Source: Nocardioides daeguensis
GTDB lineage: Bacteria; Actinomycetota; Actinomycetes; Propionibacteriales; Nocardioidaceae
Direction of reading: 5' to 3'
Assembly: GCF_019192965.1 (NCBI RefSeq)
Contig: NZ_JAHTKU010000022.1
Coordinates: 62,001 to 126,000, forward strand
Length of the DNA stretch: 64,000 nucleotides
Shown: piece by piece, positions 33,269-41,920 of the stretch
Numbering within the stretch: position 1 is the stretch's first letter
Layout: each line of letters starts with the position of its first letter
The notes under the pieces: model-generated
Told to the model about the DNA's origin: nothing
What the model saw: only the letters and a program-made list of their open reading frames with translations
Databases searched by the model: none
Made by a program: the position numbers and the translations under genes

Positions 33269-34150
33269 TCACGTCGGGATGACATCTGGGTGAACCCCGG
33301 CGCGGGTGGCGCGGGTGGCACCGACACTGGCGGCCACGACGCAGCCGATCGCGACCCACTGCACGGGCGCGAGCGACTCGCCGACCACGACCAGGCCGGC
33401 GAGGGCGGCGGCCGCCGGCTCCAGGCTCATCAGGACGCCGAAGGTGGCCGCCGGGAGGGTCCGCAGGGCGGCGAGCTCGGCGCTGTACGGCACCACCGAG
33501 CTGAGCAGGCCGACCGCGGCGCCCAGCAGGAGCACCCGCTGGTCGGCCAGGTCGGCCGTGTCGACGGTGAGCAGCAGCGGGCTCACCAGCAGGACGGCCA
33601 CGAGGCTGGCGACGGCCAGCCCGTCGATGCCCTCCCAACGCCGGCCGGTGGCCGCACTGGACAAGATATAGCCGGACCACGCCGCCCCGGCGAGGACGGC
33701 GTACAGGATGCCGAGAGGGTCGAGGTGCCCGCGCTCGAAGCCGAGCAGGAGGACGCCGAGGGCGGCGAGGAGCACCCAGGCGAGGTCGCGCGGCCGACGG
33801 AACCCGATCGCCGCGAGGACCAGCGGGCCGATGAACTCGATGGTGACCGCGACGCCGATCGGGATCCGCGAGAAGGACTGGTAGATGCCCCAGTTCATCG
33901 CGCCGAGACAGGCGCCGTACCGCACGGCGACGAGCCAGTCCTCGCGGCTGCGGCCGCGCAGGTGGGGTCGCGCCCAGAGCATGAGCACCAGCGAGCTGGT
34001 CGCCAGTCGCAGCCACACCACGCCGTTGGGGGCGATGTCGTCGAACAGCAGCTTCGCGAAGCCGGCGCCGAGCTGGACCGACCCGATCCCGAGGAGGACC
34101 AGCCCGATCGCCACGCCGAGGGGCGGTCCGTGGCGAGGCGGAGTGTGCAC
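33269..34150 (-). CDS. EamA/DMT-family transporter (RhtA-like exporter)
   Basis: The 293 residues have about ten membrane helices in two EamA repeats. Family features include an N-terminal helix with LGAGFAKLLFDDIAPNGVVW, AMNWGIYQSFSRIPIGVAVT ending repeat 1, and SVVPYSAELAALRTLPAATF with LEPAAAALAGLVVVGE in repeat 2, most like RhtA threonine/homoserine exporters. The substrate is not proven. The GTG start follows a TACCTT box by 6 bases. Confidence 0.88.
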   Translation of the reverse strand: MHTPPRHGPPLGVAIGLVLLGIGSVQLGAGFAKLLFDDIAPNGVVWLRLATSSLVLMLWARPHLRGRSREDWLVAVRYGACLGAMNWGIYQSFSRIPIGVAVTIEFIGPLVLAAIGFRRPRDLAWVLLAALGVLLLGFERGHLDPLGILYAVLAGAAWSGYILSSAATGRRWEGIDGLAVASLVAVLLVSPLLLTVDTADLADQRVLLLGAAVGLLSSVVPYSAELAALRTLPAATFGVLMSLEPAAAALAGLVVVGESLAPVQWVAIGCVVAASVGATRATRAGVHPDVIPT

Positions 34151-34156
34151 CAGACG

Positions 34157-34162
34157 AAGGTA
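34157..34162 (-). promoter_or_regulatory. -10 box for a leaderless eamA transcript
   Basis: Minus-strand TACCTT lies 6 bases before the GTG at 34150, with no ribosome binding site in the gap. Confidence 0.45.
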
Positions 34163-34238
34163 GGACGTGTCTCCGCGATGCGACGAACCGCCGATCCCCC
34201 ACGGATCGGCGGTTCGTCGCCCCGGTGGGCGGGTGGTC

Positions 34239-36173
34239 CTACTTGGCGGCGACGAGGCCGTCGACGGTGACCTTGCGGCCGGTCTTGCTGACGACCTTCA
34301 CCTTGAGGGTGCCGGCCTGGACCGTGCCGAGGTCGAGGACCGGGACGGTGACCTGGCCGGCCTTGCCCTTGAGGCTGATCTTCTTCACCAGGGTGCCGTT
34401 CCAGTAGACCTTGACCTTGCCGCCCTTCTTGGCCTTGGTGAGCAGGAGGTCGAGGTGGCGGGCCTGGACGCCGGTCAGGGTGAGCTTGCGGCCCTTCTTG
34501 GTGGTGGTGGTGACGGTGTTGTTGAAGGCGCCGGCCTTGGTGGTCCGCTTCCACTTCTTGCCGCTCAGGGCGGTGTCGTCGAGCGGGACGGTGGTGCAGC
34601 GCTCCTCGGAGCGGAAGCCGAGGTTGTTGGCCTTGTCGGTGCCCTGGGCCTGGAAGCAGTGGGTGCTGCCGAAGGTGCCGGCGAAGGGCTGGGCGGAGGT
34701 GTTGGTGACGTTGTCGGCGATGACCTGCTGGGGGCCGAAGCCGCCGTTCCAGGCGGCGGTGCGGACCATGACGTCGGTGCTCTTGACGCCGGACAGGGTG
34801 TCGGTGAGGTTCCAGGCGACGTCGAAGCTCGGCGCCGCGACGGCCGTGCCGGGGGCGGTGATCTTCGCGGTCGGGCCGGCGATGTCGAGGAAGTCGGCCT
34901 GGACGTAGGAGTTGAAGCCGTTCTCCACGACACCCACGGCCACGACGTTGCCGTCACGGTCCATGTCGGCCGCGAACGCTCCGTTGGCCGGGCCGGCGTC
35001 GTACTGGCCCCACGGGAGGACCGGGTTGGTGTGGTGGCGCAGGGTGAGCTGGTCGGCGTCGTTGTGCACGACCACCTGGGCACCCCGGTCCGACACCAGC
35101 GGCGCCGTGGGCGTGAAGGTGACCGTGTTGCTCTCGATCACGCTCGCGGTGCCCCAGTCGCTCCCGGGCTGACGCGATGCGAAGCCGACCGCGTAGTCGT
35201 CGTTCAGGTACGTCGACCAGGTCGCCACCGCGCGACCGTTGGGGCTCACGTGCAGCGCGCGCTCGGCGGTGTCGACGCCGTCGGGGGAGACGATGTCGAG
35301 CCCCGTCACCTCTCCTGCCGGGGTGACGCCCGCGGTCACCGCACGGATCTTGCCGTTCTCCTTGCCGCCGAACAGGATCGTGCCGGCTCCGTCGTCCGCG
35401 ACATCGACCTGCACGTCCGACACCACGTCGCCGGGCCACGTCGTGCTGTCCGGCGCCGTCCATCCGGTCGTGGGGGTGCGGCGGCTGACCGACGCGACGT
35501 AGTCGCCGTCGTGGAATCCGCGGTACGCCACGACGGCATTGCCCGACGGTGAGACCGCGATGCTCGGGTTCACGCCGAGCCCGTCGACCTGGTCGTGCTG
35601 GGGTGTCTGCCCCGGCGTCCACGTGGTCACGTGAGCGGCGTGGACAGGGCCGATCACGACGCCCGAGGCCACATAGACCCGGCCTGCGCCGTCCATCGCG
35701 ACGTCGGTGCTCTCGATCGAGTCGGTGTCGCCGCTGAGGGGGGCCGACCCGTCCCAGGAGTCGTTGGCGAGGTGCCGCGAGCCGCGGACCCGCTCCTCGC
35801 CGAGGATGGTCTGGGTCCACACGACGACCGCGTCGCCCTGGTCGTTGGCGGCGACCTGGACGTCGTGGGCGTCGGTCACGGCAGCCGCGGTCACCGCCTT
35901 CGGGGCGGCCCACACACCGTCGGTGGCGATGGCGGCGTAGACCTTGGTGCCGCCAGGGACCTCGCGAGCCCAGGCGGCGACGGCGTCGCCGGAGCCGAAG
36001 GCGGCGACGTCGACGGAGTTGGGGACGTCGCCGGAGCTGCTGATGTTGCCGCCGTCGATGCCGCCGACGGCTTGGGCGGGGCTGCCGGCGAGGCCGAGGG
36101 TGCCGACGGCGAGGGCGGCGGTCGTCAGGCCGAGGAGCTGCTTGCGGATCGAGGTGCTCTTCGTGGTGCGCAT
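34239..36173 (-). CDS. Large secreted protein with repeat domain and lysine-rich C-terminal module (paralogue 1)
   Basis: The 644 residues start with a signal peptide (LLGLTTAALAVGTLGLAGSP, AQA cleavage). The middle has repeated segments of the type 'GDAVAAW..', 'GDAVVVWTQ', 'GNAVVAYRG' and 'GRAVATWS', probably propeller blades. A Cys-containing region (THCFQAQGTDKANNLGFRSE) and the C-terminal module from DTALSGKKWKRTTKAGAFNN to the end (GRKVTVDGLVAAK) follow. The module recurs in the protein at 36545-38446. GGAG lies upstream of the ATG. The function is unknown; secretion and adhesion-like architecture are inferred. Confidence 0.8.
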   Translation of the reverse strand: MRTTKSTSIRKQLLGLTTAALAVGTLGLAGSPAQAVGGIDGGNISSSGDVPNSVDVAAFGSGDAVAAWAREVPGGTKVYAAIATDGVWAAPKAVTAAAVTDAHDVQVAANDQGDAVVVWTQTILGEERVRGSRHLANDSWDGSAPLSGDTDSIESTDVAMDGAGRVYVASGVVIGPVHAAHVTTWTPGQTPQHDQVDGLGVNPSIAVSPSGNAVVAYRGFHDGDYVASVSRRTPTTGWTAPDSTTWPGDVVSDVQVDVADDGAGTILFGGKENGKIRAVTAGVTPAGEVTGLDIVSPDGVDTAERALHVSPNGRAVATWSTYLNDDYAVGFASRQPGSDWGTASVIESNTVTFTPTAPLVSDRGAQVVVHNDADQLTLRHHTNPVLPWGQYDAGPANGAFAADMDRDGNVVAVGVVENGFNSYVQADFLDIAGPTAKITAPGTAVAAPSFDVAWNLTDTLSGVKSTDVMVRTAAWNGGFGPQQVIADNVTNTSAQPFAGTFGSTHCFQAQGTDKANNLGFRSEERCTTVPLDDTALSGKKWKRTTKAGAFNNTVTTTTKKGRKLTLTGVQARHLDLLLTKAKKGGKVKVYWNGTLVKKISLKGKAGQVTVPVLDLGTVQAGTLKVKVVSKTGRKVTVDGLVAAK

Positions 36174-36211
36174 GGTGTTCTCCCTGCGAGTGGCGGGCGA
36201 GGCCCGGTTCG

Positions 36212-36481
36212 TTGTGCGTTGGGAGTAGGAGCACCCTGCGGGGGAAGACCTTGCAGGTTTTCCGGAGAACTTTCGCCGGCCCGTTCACCAAGCACGGTCG
36301 GGCCCCCGACCTCGACCATGCCGTCCCGTACGACAAGAACGGGCCACCCGGCCAGACCGGCGACCACAACGACACCCCCCTGTCGAGACACCACCGCCGG
36401 GCCAAGGCCCACCTGGCCTCCACGGTGCTGCAGCTCGGACCCGACCTGAGCGTCGTCCGGGCTCGTCTCGAGTGGAGATGA
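36212..36481 (+). pseudogene. C-terminal remnant of a DUF222-type HNH endonuclease
   Basis: In frame from about 36291 to 36425 the plus strand reads HGRAPDLDHAVPYDKNGPPG, then QTGDHNDTPLSRHHRRAKAH. This closely follows the HNH motif of the abundant actinobacterial DUF222-HNH proteins (D-H-...-P-x-D-...-G-P-T-...-N-...-H-H-x-x-K). The upstream DUF222 domain and the N-terminal HNH cysteines are missing. The fragment lies between the two secreted paralogues and overlaps the promoter region of the first. It is probably a decayed gene tail. Confidence 0.65.
36225..36256 (-). promoter_or_regulatory. Conserved upstream element of paralogue 1
   Basis: Minus-strand CTGCAAGGTC (36247-36256) and TGCTCCTAC (36225-36233) are separated by 13 bases. 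The same two words, 12 bases apart, lie before the second paralogue (38481-38511). They may be an alternative-sigma promoter or a binding site for the LuxR-type regulator encoded nearby. Confidence 0.55.
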
Positions 36482-36544
36482 CACGAACCGCCGGCCCCCA
36501 CGGACCGGCGGTTCGTCGCCCCCCTCGGGGAACGGGTGGTGCGG

Positions 36545-38446
36545 CTACTTGGCGGCGACGACGCCGTCGACGGTGACCTTGCGGCCGTTCTTGCTGACGA
36601 CCTTCACCTTGAGGGTGCCGGCCTGGACGCTGCCGAGGTCGAGGACCGGGACGGTGACCTGGCCCGTGCCCTTGAGGCTGACCTTCTTGACCAGGTGGCC
36701 GTTCCAGAACACCTTGACCTTGCCGCCCTTCTTGGCCTTGGTCAGCAGGAGCGAGAGATGGCGGGCCTGGACGCCGGAGAGGATGAGCTTGCGGCCCTTC
36801 TTCTTGGTGACGGTGGCGGTGTTGTTGAACGCGCCGGCCTGGGCGATCCGATTCCACTTCTTGCCGCTCAGGGCGGTGTCGTCGAGCGGGACCGTGGTGC
36901 AGCGCTTCTCGGTGGTCGTGGCGTTCCCCGACGTGTCGGTGGCCCGCGCCTGGAAGCAGTAGCTCGTGCCGAGGACGGCTGGGAAGGCCGCCGACGTTCC
37001 CGGGGCGTTGTCGATCACGACCGCCGCAGCGCCGTGCTGGGCCTGGTTCCATGCGGCGGTGGTCGCGTAGATGTCCGTTCCGGGCTGCAGGCCGGAGAGG
37101 GAGTCGGTCACCGACCACGTCAACGGGATCGACGTGGACATGGTGGTGGCGGCACCCGGCTGGCTGAGCGCGAGCGACGGCCCGCCGGCGTCGAAGAAGC
37201 GGGCGAAGGCGCCCTCGAGCGGCTTGAGACCGATGGTGACCAGGTTGCCTCCGGCATCGACGTCGGCGGCGGTGTCCGGGAGGTAGCCCTGCTCACTGGT
37301 GATCGGGACGAACGGCTGGACCTGGGACGTGCGGTAGTGGGTCACCACCCGGCCGTTTCCGCTGTGCTGGATGGCGCGCAGACCGCCCGCACCGGTCAGG
37401 GCGATCGGTCGTTGGGCGTCCGGGAGGGTCCCGGTGAGCGTCGCGGGGTCGCCCGGGTAGGCGCCGTCAGCTGCGGTGGCGTAGCGGATCGACTTCGTTC
37501 CGTCCTTCGTCACGACATAGGCGAACAGGGCCCTCCCGTCGTCGTCGATGTCGACGCTCGGCTCCGAGGCGAAGTCCTCGTCGAGGGAGACGAGGTGACC
37601 GGTCAGCGCCGTACCGTCGGCGAGGACCGGGCTGGTCTCGGCACGGTAGTAGGCGTTGGACACCACGGAGTAGATGACCTGGCCCTTGCCGTTCTCGCTG
37701 ATGGCGACGTCGGGCGCCGAGGCGATGTTTCCGGAGTTGGACGTGCTGTCGCCGAGATTCCAGCCCTGACCGGGGGTACGGCGGCTCACCGTCATCACGT
37801 CGTTGATCAGGCCGGTGTAGTTGTAGGCGATCAGCGCCTCGCCCTTGGAGTTCACGTCCAGGGCGGGGTTCCAGGCGTCGCTCTCGGAGAGCGTCTTCGG
37901 AGCACCCGGGCCGGCACCCAGCGGCCACTCCGTCACGAGCAGCTTGTTGTCGATGTCCTGGCCGTCGACCGTCGCGGCGGCGATAACCAGGCCGTCGCCG
38001 GCGACCCCGAGCTGGGGCTGCCCGACGACATCGGTGCCGGAGGGGGTCATCAGGTTCAACCCGGTCCAGCTCGCCGGCCCGGCCTGTCGGCTGACCCGCA
38101 GACGGTCGACGCCGCCGACGTTCTCGACCCAGCCGACGGCCGCGGCGCCGCGGCCGTTGCTGGCCAGGACGAGCTTCGTCGCGTCGACGTCGCTGCGGAC
38201 GACGGCGTGACCGGACCACACGCCGTCGGTGGCGGTGTAGGCGTGGACCGCGCCGTCGATGATGGCGGCGGCGACGGCATCGCCGTCGCCGGTCGACACG
38301 ACGTCGATGTCGGTCATCGCCCCGTTGGGGAAGGGGACCTTCGTCGGCGTCTTCCAGGCGTCGGCCTGGGCCGGGGTGGCCAGACCGAGGGCCAGGGTGC
38401 CGACGGCAAGTGCCGCCGTGGTCAGTCCGAGAAGCTGGGTGCGCAT
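36545..38446 (-). CDS. Large secreted protein with repeat domain and lysine-rich C-terminal module (paralogue 2)
   Basis: The 633 residues start MRTQLLGLTTAALAVGTLAL with AQA cleavage, nearly the same signal as paralogue 1. The body has repeated 'DGDAVAAA', 'GEALIAYN' and 'DGRALFAYV' segments suggesting propeller blades. The C-terminal ~110 residues (DTALSGKKWNRIAQAGAFNN to GRKVTVDGVVAAK) are about 80% identical to paralogue 1. An AAAGG site precedes the ATG at 38446. It shares a divergent promoter region with the LuxR-type regulator. The function is unknown. Confidence 0.8.
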   Translation of the reverse strand: MRTQLLGLTTAALAVGTLALGLATPAQADAWKTPTKVPFPNGAMTDIDVVSTGDGDAVAAAIIDGAVHAYTATDGVWSGHAVVRSDVDATKLVLASNGRGAAAVGWVENVGGVDRLRVSRQAGPASWTGLNLMTPSGTDVVGQPQLGVAGDGLVIAAATVDGQDIDNKLLVTEWPLGAGPGAPKTLSESDAWNPALDVNSKGEALIAYNYTGLINDVMTVSRRTPGQGWNLGDSTSNSGNIASAPDVAISENGKGQVIYSVVSNAYYRAETSPVLADGTALTGHLVSLDEDFASEPSVDIDDDGRALFAYVVTKDGTKSIRYATAADGAYPGDPATLTGTLPDAQRPIALTGAGGLRAIQHSGNGRVVTHYRTSQVQPFVPITSEQGYLPDTAADVDAGGNLVTIGLKPLEGAFARFFDAGGPSLALSQPGAATTMSTSIPLTWSVTDSLSGLQPGTDIYATTAAWNQAQHGAAAVVIDNAPGTSAAFPAVLGTSYCFQARATDTSGNATTTEKRCTTVPLDDTALSGKKWNRIAQAGAFNNTATVTKKKGRKLILSGVQARHLSLLLTKAKKGGKVKVFWNGHLVKKVSLKGTGQVTVPVLDLGSVQAGTLKVKVVSKNGRKVTVDGVVAAK

Positions 38447-38480
38447 CGTGGTGCCTTTCGCAGGGGGATGATCGACGGGG

Positions 38481-38511
38481 GTAGGAGCAGCCCGCCGGCA
38501 GGACCTTGCAG
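38481..38511 (-). promoter_or_regulatory. Conserved upstream element of paralogue 2
   Basis: CTGCAAGGTC (38502-38511, minus strand) and TGCTCCTAC (38481-38489) repeat the element before paralogue 1, with a 12-base gap. It lies in the 225-base region shared with the divergent LuxR-type gene. Confidence 0.55.
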
Positions 38512-38659
38512 ATCTCCGAGGACCTTTTCCTCGGGAGATCCGGCGCGGCCCGGTGACATCCACCCTCGGTGCCGCCGCCGGGGCGCCACATCCGCGTGCA
38601 CCACGCAAGCAAGGGGCGAGACCACGCAGACAACACGGAGCCAACGGCTCACAACGATC

Positions 38660-38665
38660 TACGAT
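38660..38665 (+). promoter_or_regulatory. -10 box for a leaderless LuxR-type regulator transcript
   Basis: TACGAT lies 6 bases before the GTG at 38672. No ribosome binding site is visible. It supports this start over upstream codons in the same open frame. Confidence 0.5.
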
Positions 38666-38671
38666 GCCGAC

Positions 38672-41479
38672 GTGCGCTCCCCGGTGCTCGTCTCTCGGAC
38701 CCTCGAACGAGCGCGCCTGCGTGGCGCCCTGGAGGCGCTCGGGCAGGCGCAGGGCGGGCTCTGGGTGCTTCGCGGCGATCCCGGGATCGGCAAGTCGCGG
38801 CTCGCGACCGCGCTGGCCGCGGATGCCGCCGAACGAGGCTTCGAGGTGCTGTCCGGCCGCGCCGTCCCCTCGGGTACGCCGACCCCGCTCCGCCCGCTCA
38901 GCGAGGCGCTGCTCGGCTGGCTGCGCACCCACGAGGTCCCGGACGACCGCCTGCTGGCGCCGTACCTCCCCACGCTGGCGCGACTCGCGCCCCAGCTCGG
39001 CCCGGTCGCGCCCGACGGCGCGTCCTCGGTGATGCTGGTCGGTGAGGGGGTGTTGCGGCTGGCCCGGACCGTCCCGGCACCGGGCCTGGTCCTCGTCGTC
39101 GAGGACCTGCACTGGGCCGACCCGGAGACCCTGGCGCTGGTCGAGTACCTCGGCGACAACACCCGCGAGGTCCCGCTCCTCGTGGTGGCGACCAGCCGGC
39201 TGCACGAGTCGCCGGTCGCCAACGAGCTGGTCACCGCGCTCGAGCGGCGACACGCCGCCGAGACCGTCGACCTGCAGCCGATGGCCGACGACGACGTGGC
39301 CGCGATGGCGCGAGCCTGCCTGGGGGACGAGCCGTCCGACGAGGTGGTGGCCTGGCTGCAGCAGTACAGCGCCGGGTACCCGCTGTTCGTCGAGGAGATG
39401 CTCGCCGACCTGCGCGACGCCGGCCTCCTCGAGGGACCGCTGCCGGTCATGGTGCCGCGGCCGTTCGCCCGCTCGGTCGAGGCCCGCCTCGCCGAGGTCG
39501 GTACGACGGCCCGCGAGGTCGCCACGGCCGCGGCGATGCTCGGCCCCGAGTTCGACTGGCGGCTGGTCGCGGAGGCACTGGCGCTGCCCGACACCGAGAT
39601 CGCGGGGTCGCTGCGCGAGCTGCGCGACCAGCGCCTTGTGGTCACCGCGCCGGGTGACCGGTTCGTGTTCCGGCACGCCCTGACCCGGGAGGCGGTGCTC
39701 TCCGGGCTGCTCGCCCCGGAGCGCTCACGGCTGGCCGCGCTGCTCGCCGCCGCCCTCGCGGCACGCTCCTCCGACTCGGCTGACGACCACCTCCAGCTCG
39801 CCGAGCTCTTCGAGGCCGCCGGCGACGACGACCGGGCGGTCGAGCTGTGGCTGGAGACGGCACGGGACGCGATCGGGCGCGGCGCGCTCGTGAGCGCCGG
39901 GGAGGCGGCCGCGCGCGCCCTGCAGCGGTGCAGCCCGGGCAGCGAGCTCGAGAGCCGGGTCCGCGAGACCGAGGTGGAGGTGCACGCGCTGGCCGGCGAC
40001 GTCCCCCGGGCGCTGGCCGCGGGGGAGCGGCTGACCGCGGAGCTCACCGGCGAGCCGGGCCGGCTGGCCGCCGTACGGCTTCGGTTGGCGCGGGCCCTGC
40101 TCGCCGGCGGGAGCTGGAACGAGGCCGAGGCGATGCTGGATGCCGCGGCCGGCCACGACCCGGTGCAGGAGCACGTGCTCGCCGCGCGGCTCGCGCTCGG
40201 CCGCGAGGACGACCTCGCCGCCGCGGAGCGGGCGTCGGCGGCGCTGGCGGTGGTGGGGGAGGACCGGCCCGAGATCGCCTGCGAGGCCTGGGAGGTGCTC
40301 GGGCGGGCCGTCCGCGCCCGCGACCACGTCGCCGGGGAGGAGGCGTTCGAGGCGGGCTACCGGCTCGCAGACGCCGAGGACCTGCCGCTGTGGAGGTGCC
40401 GGCTGCTGGCCGCGCTGGGCGCGCTCGACCTCGCTGCGCGCCGTCCCACCGAGGACCGGCTGGTCGCGGCGCGCCGGATCGCGCTCGAGGTGGGCGCGAT
40501 CGCCGTCGCCGCCCGGATCGAGATCGACCTCAACCTGGTCCGGATGCGCTACCTCGACCTCGACGAGGCCATGGCGGCGATCGACAACGCCATCGCGATG
40601 ATGACCCGGCTCCGGCTGCCCGAGCTGCCGACGGCCTACCTGCTGCGCGCTGCGACGCACGGCCTCGCCGGCCGTGCCGACGCCATGGAGGCCGACATCG
40701 CGACCGCCGGCGGTATGCCGATGGACGAGGCACTGCGCCTGGTCGGGATCCCCGGACACGTCCGATCGCTCGTCGCCCTCGCCCACGGCCGGTACGAGGA
40801 GGCGCGGGTCCAGCTGGAGACCGCGATGGACTACCACCGCCGCACGCCGAGCATGCCCTTCTCGCTGCGCGGCTTCTGGGCGTTGCTCGAGACCGCGCTC
40901 GGCGACGGCACCGCCGCGCGCGAGGAGGTCCGCACCGGACCGCAGGCCAACGGCCCCCACAACGCCTTCGCGCTGGGGTACGCCGACGCGATCGCCCTCG
41001 GCCGGGCCGGCGAGGCCACCGCGGCGGAGCGGGTCTTCGCCGACGCCGAGTGGGGGCTCCCGGGCCGCGAGCCGTGGCCCGAGCTGCACGCCCGTCTGCT
41101 CGTCGCGATCGCCGCGGCCCGCGACGGCTGGGGCACCCCCGAGCCGTGGTTCCGGCACTGCCTCGACGGACTGGTCGGCTACGGCCTCACCGAAGCGGCG
41201 TCGGGGTGCCGGGTCGCGATGCGCGAGGCCGGCTTCGCCGTACCCCGCAAGGCGGCGGGTGCCCAGCGCGTCCCGGCGCACCTGCAGCGCCTCGGCGTCA
41301 CCGCGCGTGAGCACGACGTGCTCGGCCTGGTCGCGGAGGGGCTGCAGAACAAGCAGATCGCCGATCGGCTGTATCTCTCGGTGCGCACCGTCGAGACCCA
41401 CGTGACCCGGCTGCTCCAGCGCACCGGGTGCGCCGACCGCGGCGAGCTCGCGGCGCACCTGGACCCGCCTGCCTCCTAG
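38672..41479 (+). CDS. Large ATP-binding LuxR-family transcriptional regulator
   Basis: The 935 residues follow the LAL/MalT-like STAND plan. An N-terminal AAA ATPase has Walker A GDPGIGKSR (about 36-44) and Walker B LVLVVEDLHWAD (about 138-149). The centre (about 360-860) is helical and TPR-like. The C-terminal LuxR helix-turn-helix (about 873-932) has LGVTAREHDVLGLVAEGLQN and RTVETHVTRLLQRTG. Such proteins bind an inducer and ATP, oligomerise and activate transcription. It diverges from secreted paralogue 2, making that gene, and paralogue 1 through the shared element, plausible targets. The open frame upstream is antisense to the paralogue and not coding. Confidence 0.9.
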   Translation: MRSPVLVSRTLERARLRGALEALGQAQGGLWVLRGDPGIGKSRLATALAADAAERGFEVLSGRAVPSGTPTPLRPLSEALLGWLRTHEVPDDRLLAPYLPTLARLAPQLGPVAPDGASSVMLVGEGVLRLARTVPAPGLVLVVEDLHWADPETLALVEYLGDNTREVPLLVVATSRLHESPVANELVTALERRHAAETVDLQPMADDDVAAMARACLGDEPSDEVVAWLQQYSAGYPLFVEEMLADLRDAGLLEGPLPVMVPRPFARSVEARLAEVGTTAREVATAAAMLGPEFDWRLVAEALALPDTEIAGSLRELRDQRLVVTAPGDRFVFRHALTREAVLSGLLAPERSRLAALLAAALAARSSDSADDHLQLAELFEAAGDDDRAVELWLETARDAIGRGALVSAGEAAARALQRCSPGSELESRVRETEVEVHALAGDVPRALAAGERLTAELTGEPGRLAAVRLRLARALLAGGSWNEAEAMLDAAAGHDPVQEHVLAARLALGREDDLAAAERASAALAVVGEDRPEIACEAWEVLGRAVRARDHVAGEEAFEAGYRLADAEDLPLWRCRLLAALGALDLAARRPTEDRLVAARRIALEVGAIAVAARIEIDLNLVRMRYLDLDEAMAAIDNAIAMMTRLRLPELPTAYLLRAATHGLAGRADAMEADIATAGGMPMDEALRLVGIPGHVRSLVALAHGRYEEARVQLETAMDYHRRTPSMPFSLRGFWALLETALGDGTAAREEVRTGPQANGPHNAFALGYADAIALGRAGEATAAERVFADAEWGLPGREPWPELHARLLVAIAAARDGWGTPEPWFRHCLDGLVGYGLTEAASGCRVAMREAGFAVPRKAAGAQRVPAHLQRLGVTAREHDVLGLVAEGLQNKQIADRLYLSVRTVETHVTRLLQRTGCADRGELAAHLDPPAS

Positions 41480-41785
41480 CTAGAGGGTGATGCTGGGCCG
41501 GGCGGCCAGGCCGAGGTCCTCCACCGCCTCCAACCGCTCGCACCACCATGACCGGACGGTGTCGTGGCTGCCGGGCTCGAGCGCGGCCTCGAGGTCCGGT
41601 ACGGCGGCCGCGTCGGCCAGCTCCACCACGACCGTGCACCGGTCGTGGTCGGCCGCCAGCAGCCAACGACTGGTCACGAACCCCGGGAGCCGCCGCAGCC
41701 ACGGCGCGACCTCGCTGCGCAGCCGGGTCAGCACCTCGTCGCTGCGGTCGGGCACGAGGACCAAGGTGGCCAGCAGCGTCGTCAT
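41480..41785 (-). CDS. Antibiotic-biosynthesis-monooxygenase (ABM)-like small protein
   Basis: The 101 residues follow the ABM/dimeric alpha-beta barrel pattern: a first strand (MTTLLATLVLVPDRSDEVLT), a helix with LRSEVAPWLRRLPGF, SRWLLAADHDRCTVVVELAD and a final helix. Members act as small monooxygenases or as stand-alone dimers of unknown function. No catalytic residue can be named. It converges with the LuxR-type gene, with stops one base apart. Confidence 0.6.
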   Translation of the reverse strand: MTTLLATLVLVPDRSDEVLTRLRSEVAPWLRRLPGFVTSRWLLAADHDRCTVVVELADAAAVPDLEAALEPGSHDTVRSWWCERLEAVEDLGLAARPSITL

Positions 41786-41920
41786 GGCCCCAGCGTCCCC
41801 GCCGGGCCGGTGGCGCTACATCCGTGGCCGGTACGGACTCAAGAAATCCCCCGGGCGGCGATGACTTCTGCCGGTGGTCCGGGTCACAGTGGTCAAGACG
41901 ACCGGCGTGAAGGAGCAGCG

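Noticed and set aside
36536..38671. Long plus-strand open frame leading into the LuxR-type regulator
   Set aside because: This part is antisense to secreted paralogue 2 and has no domain. The regulator begins at the GTG at 38672 with its own -10 box.
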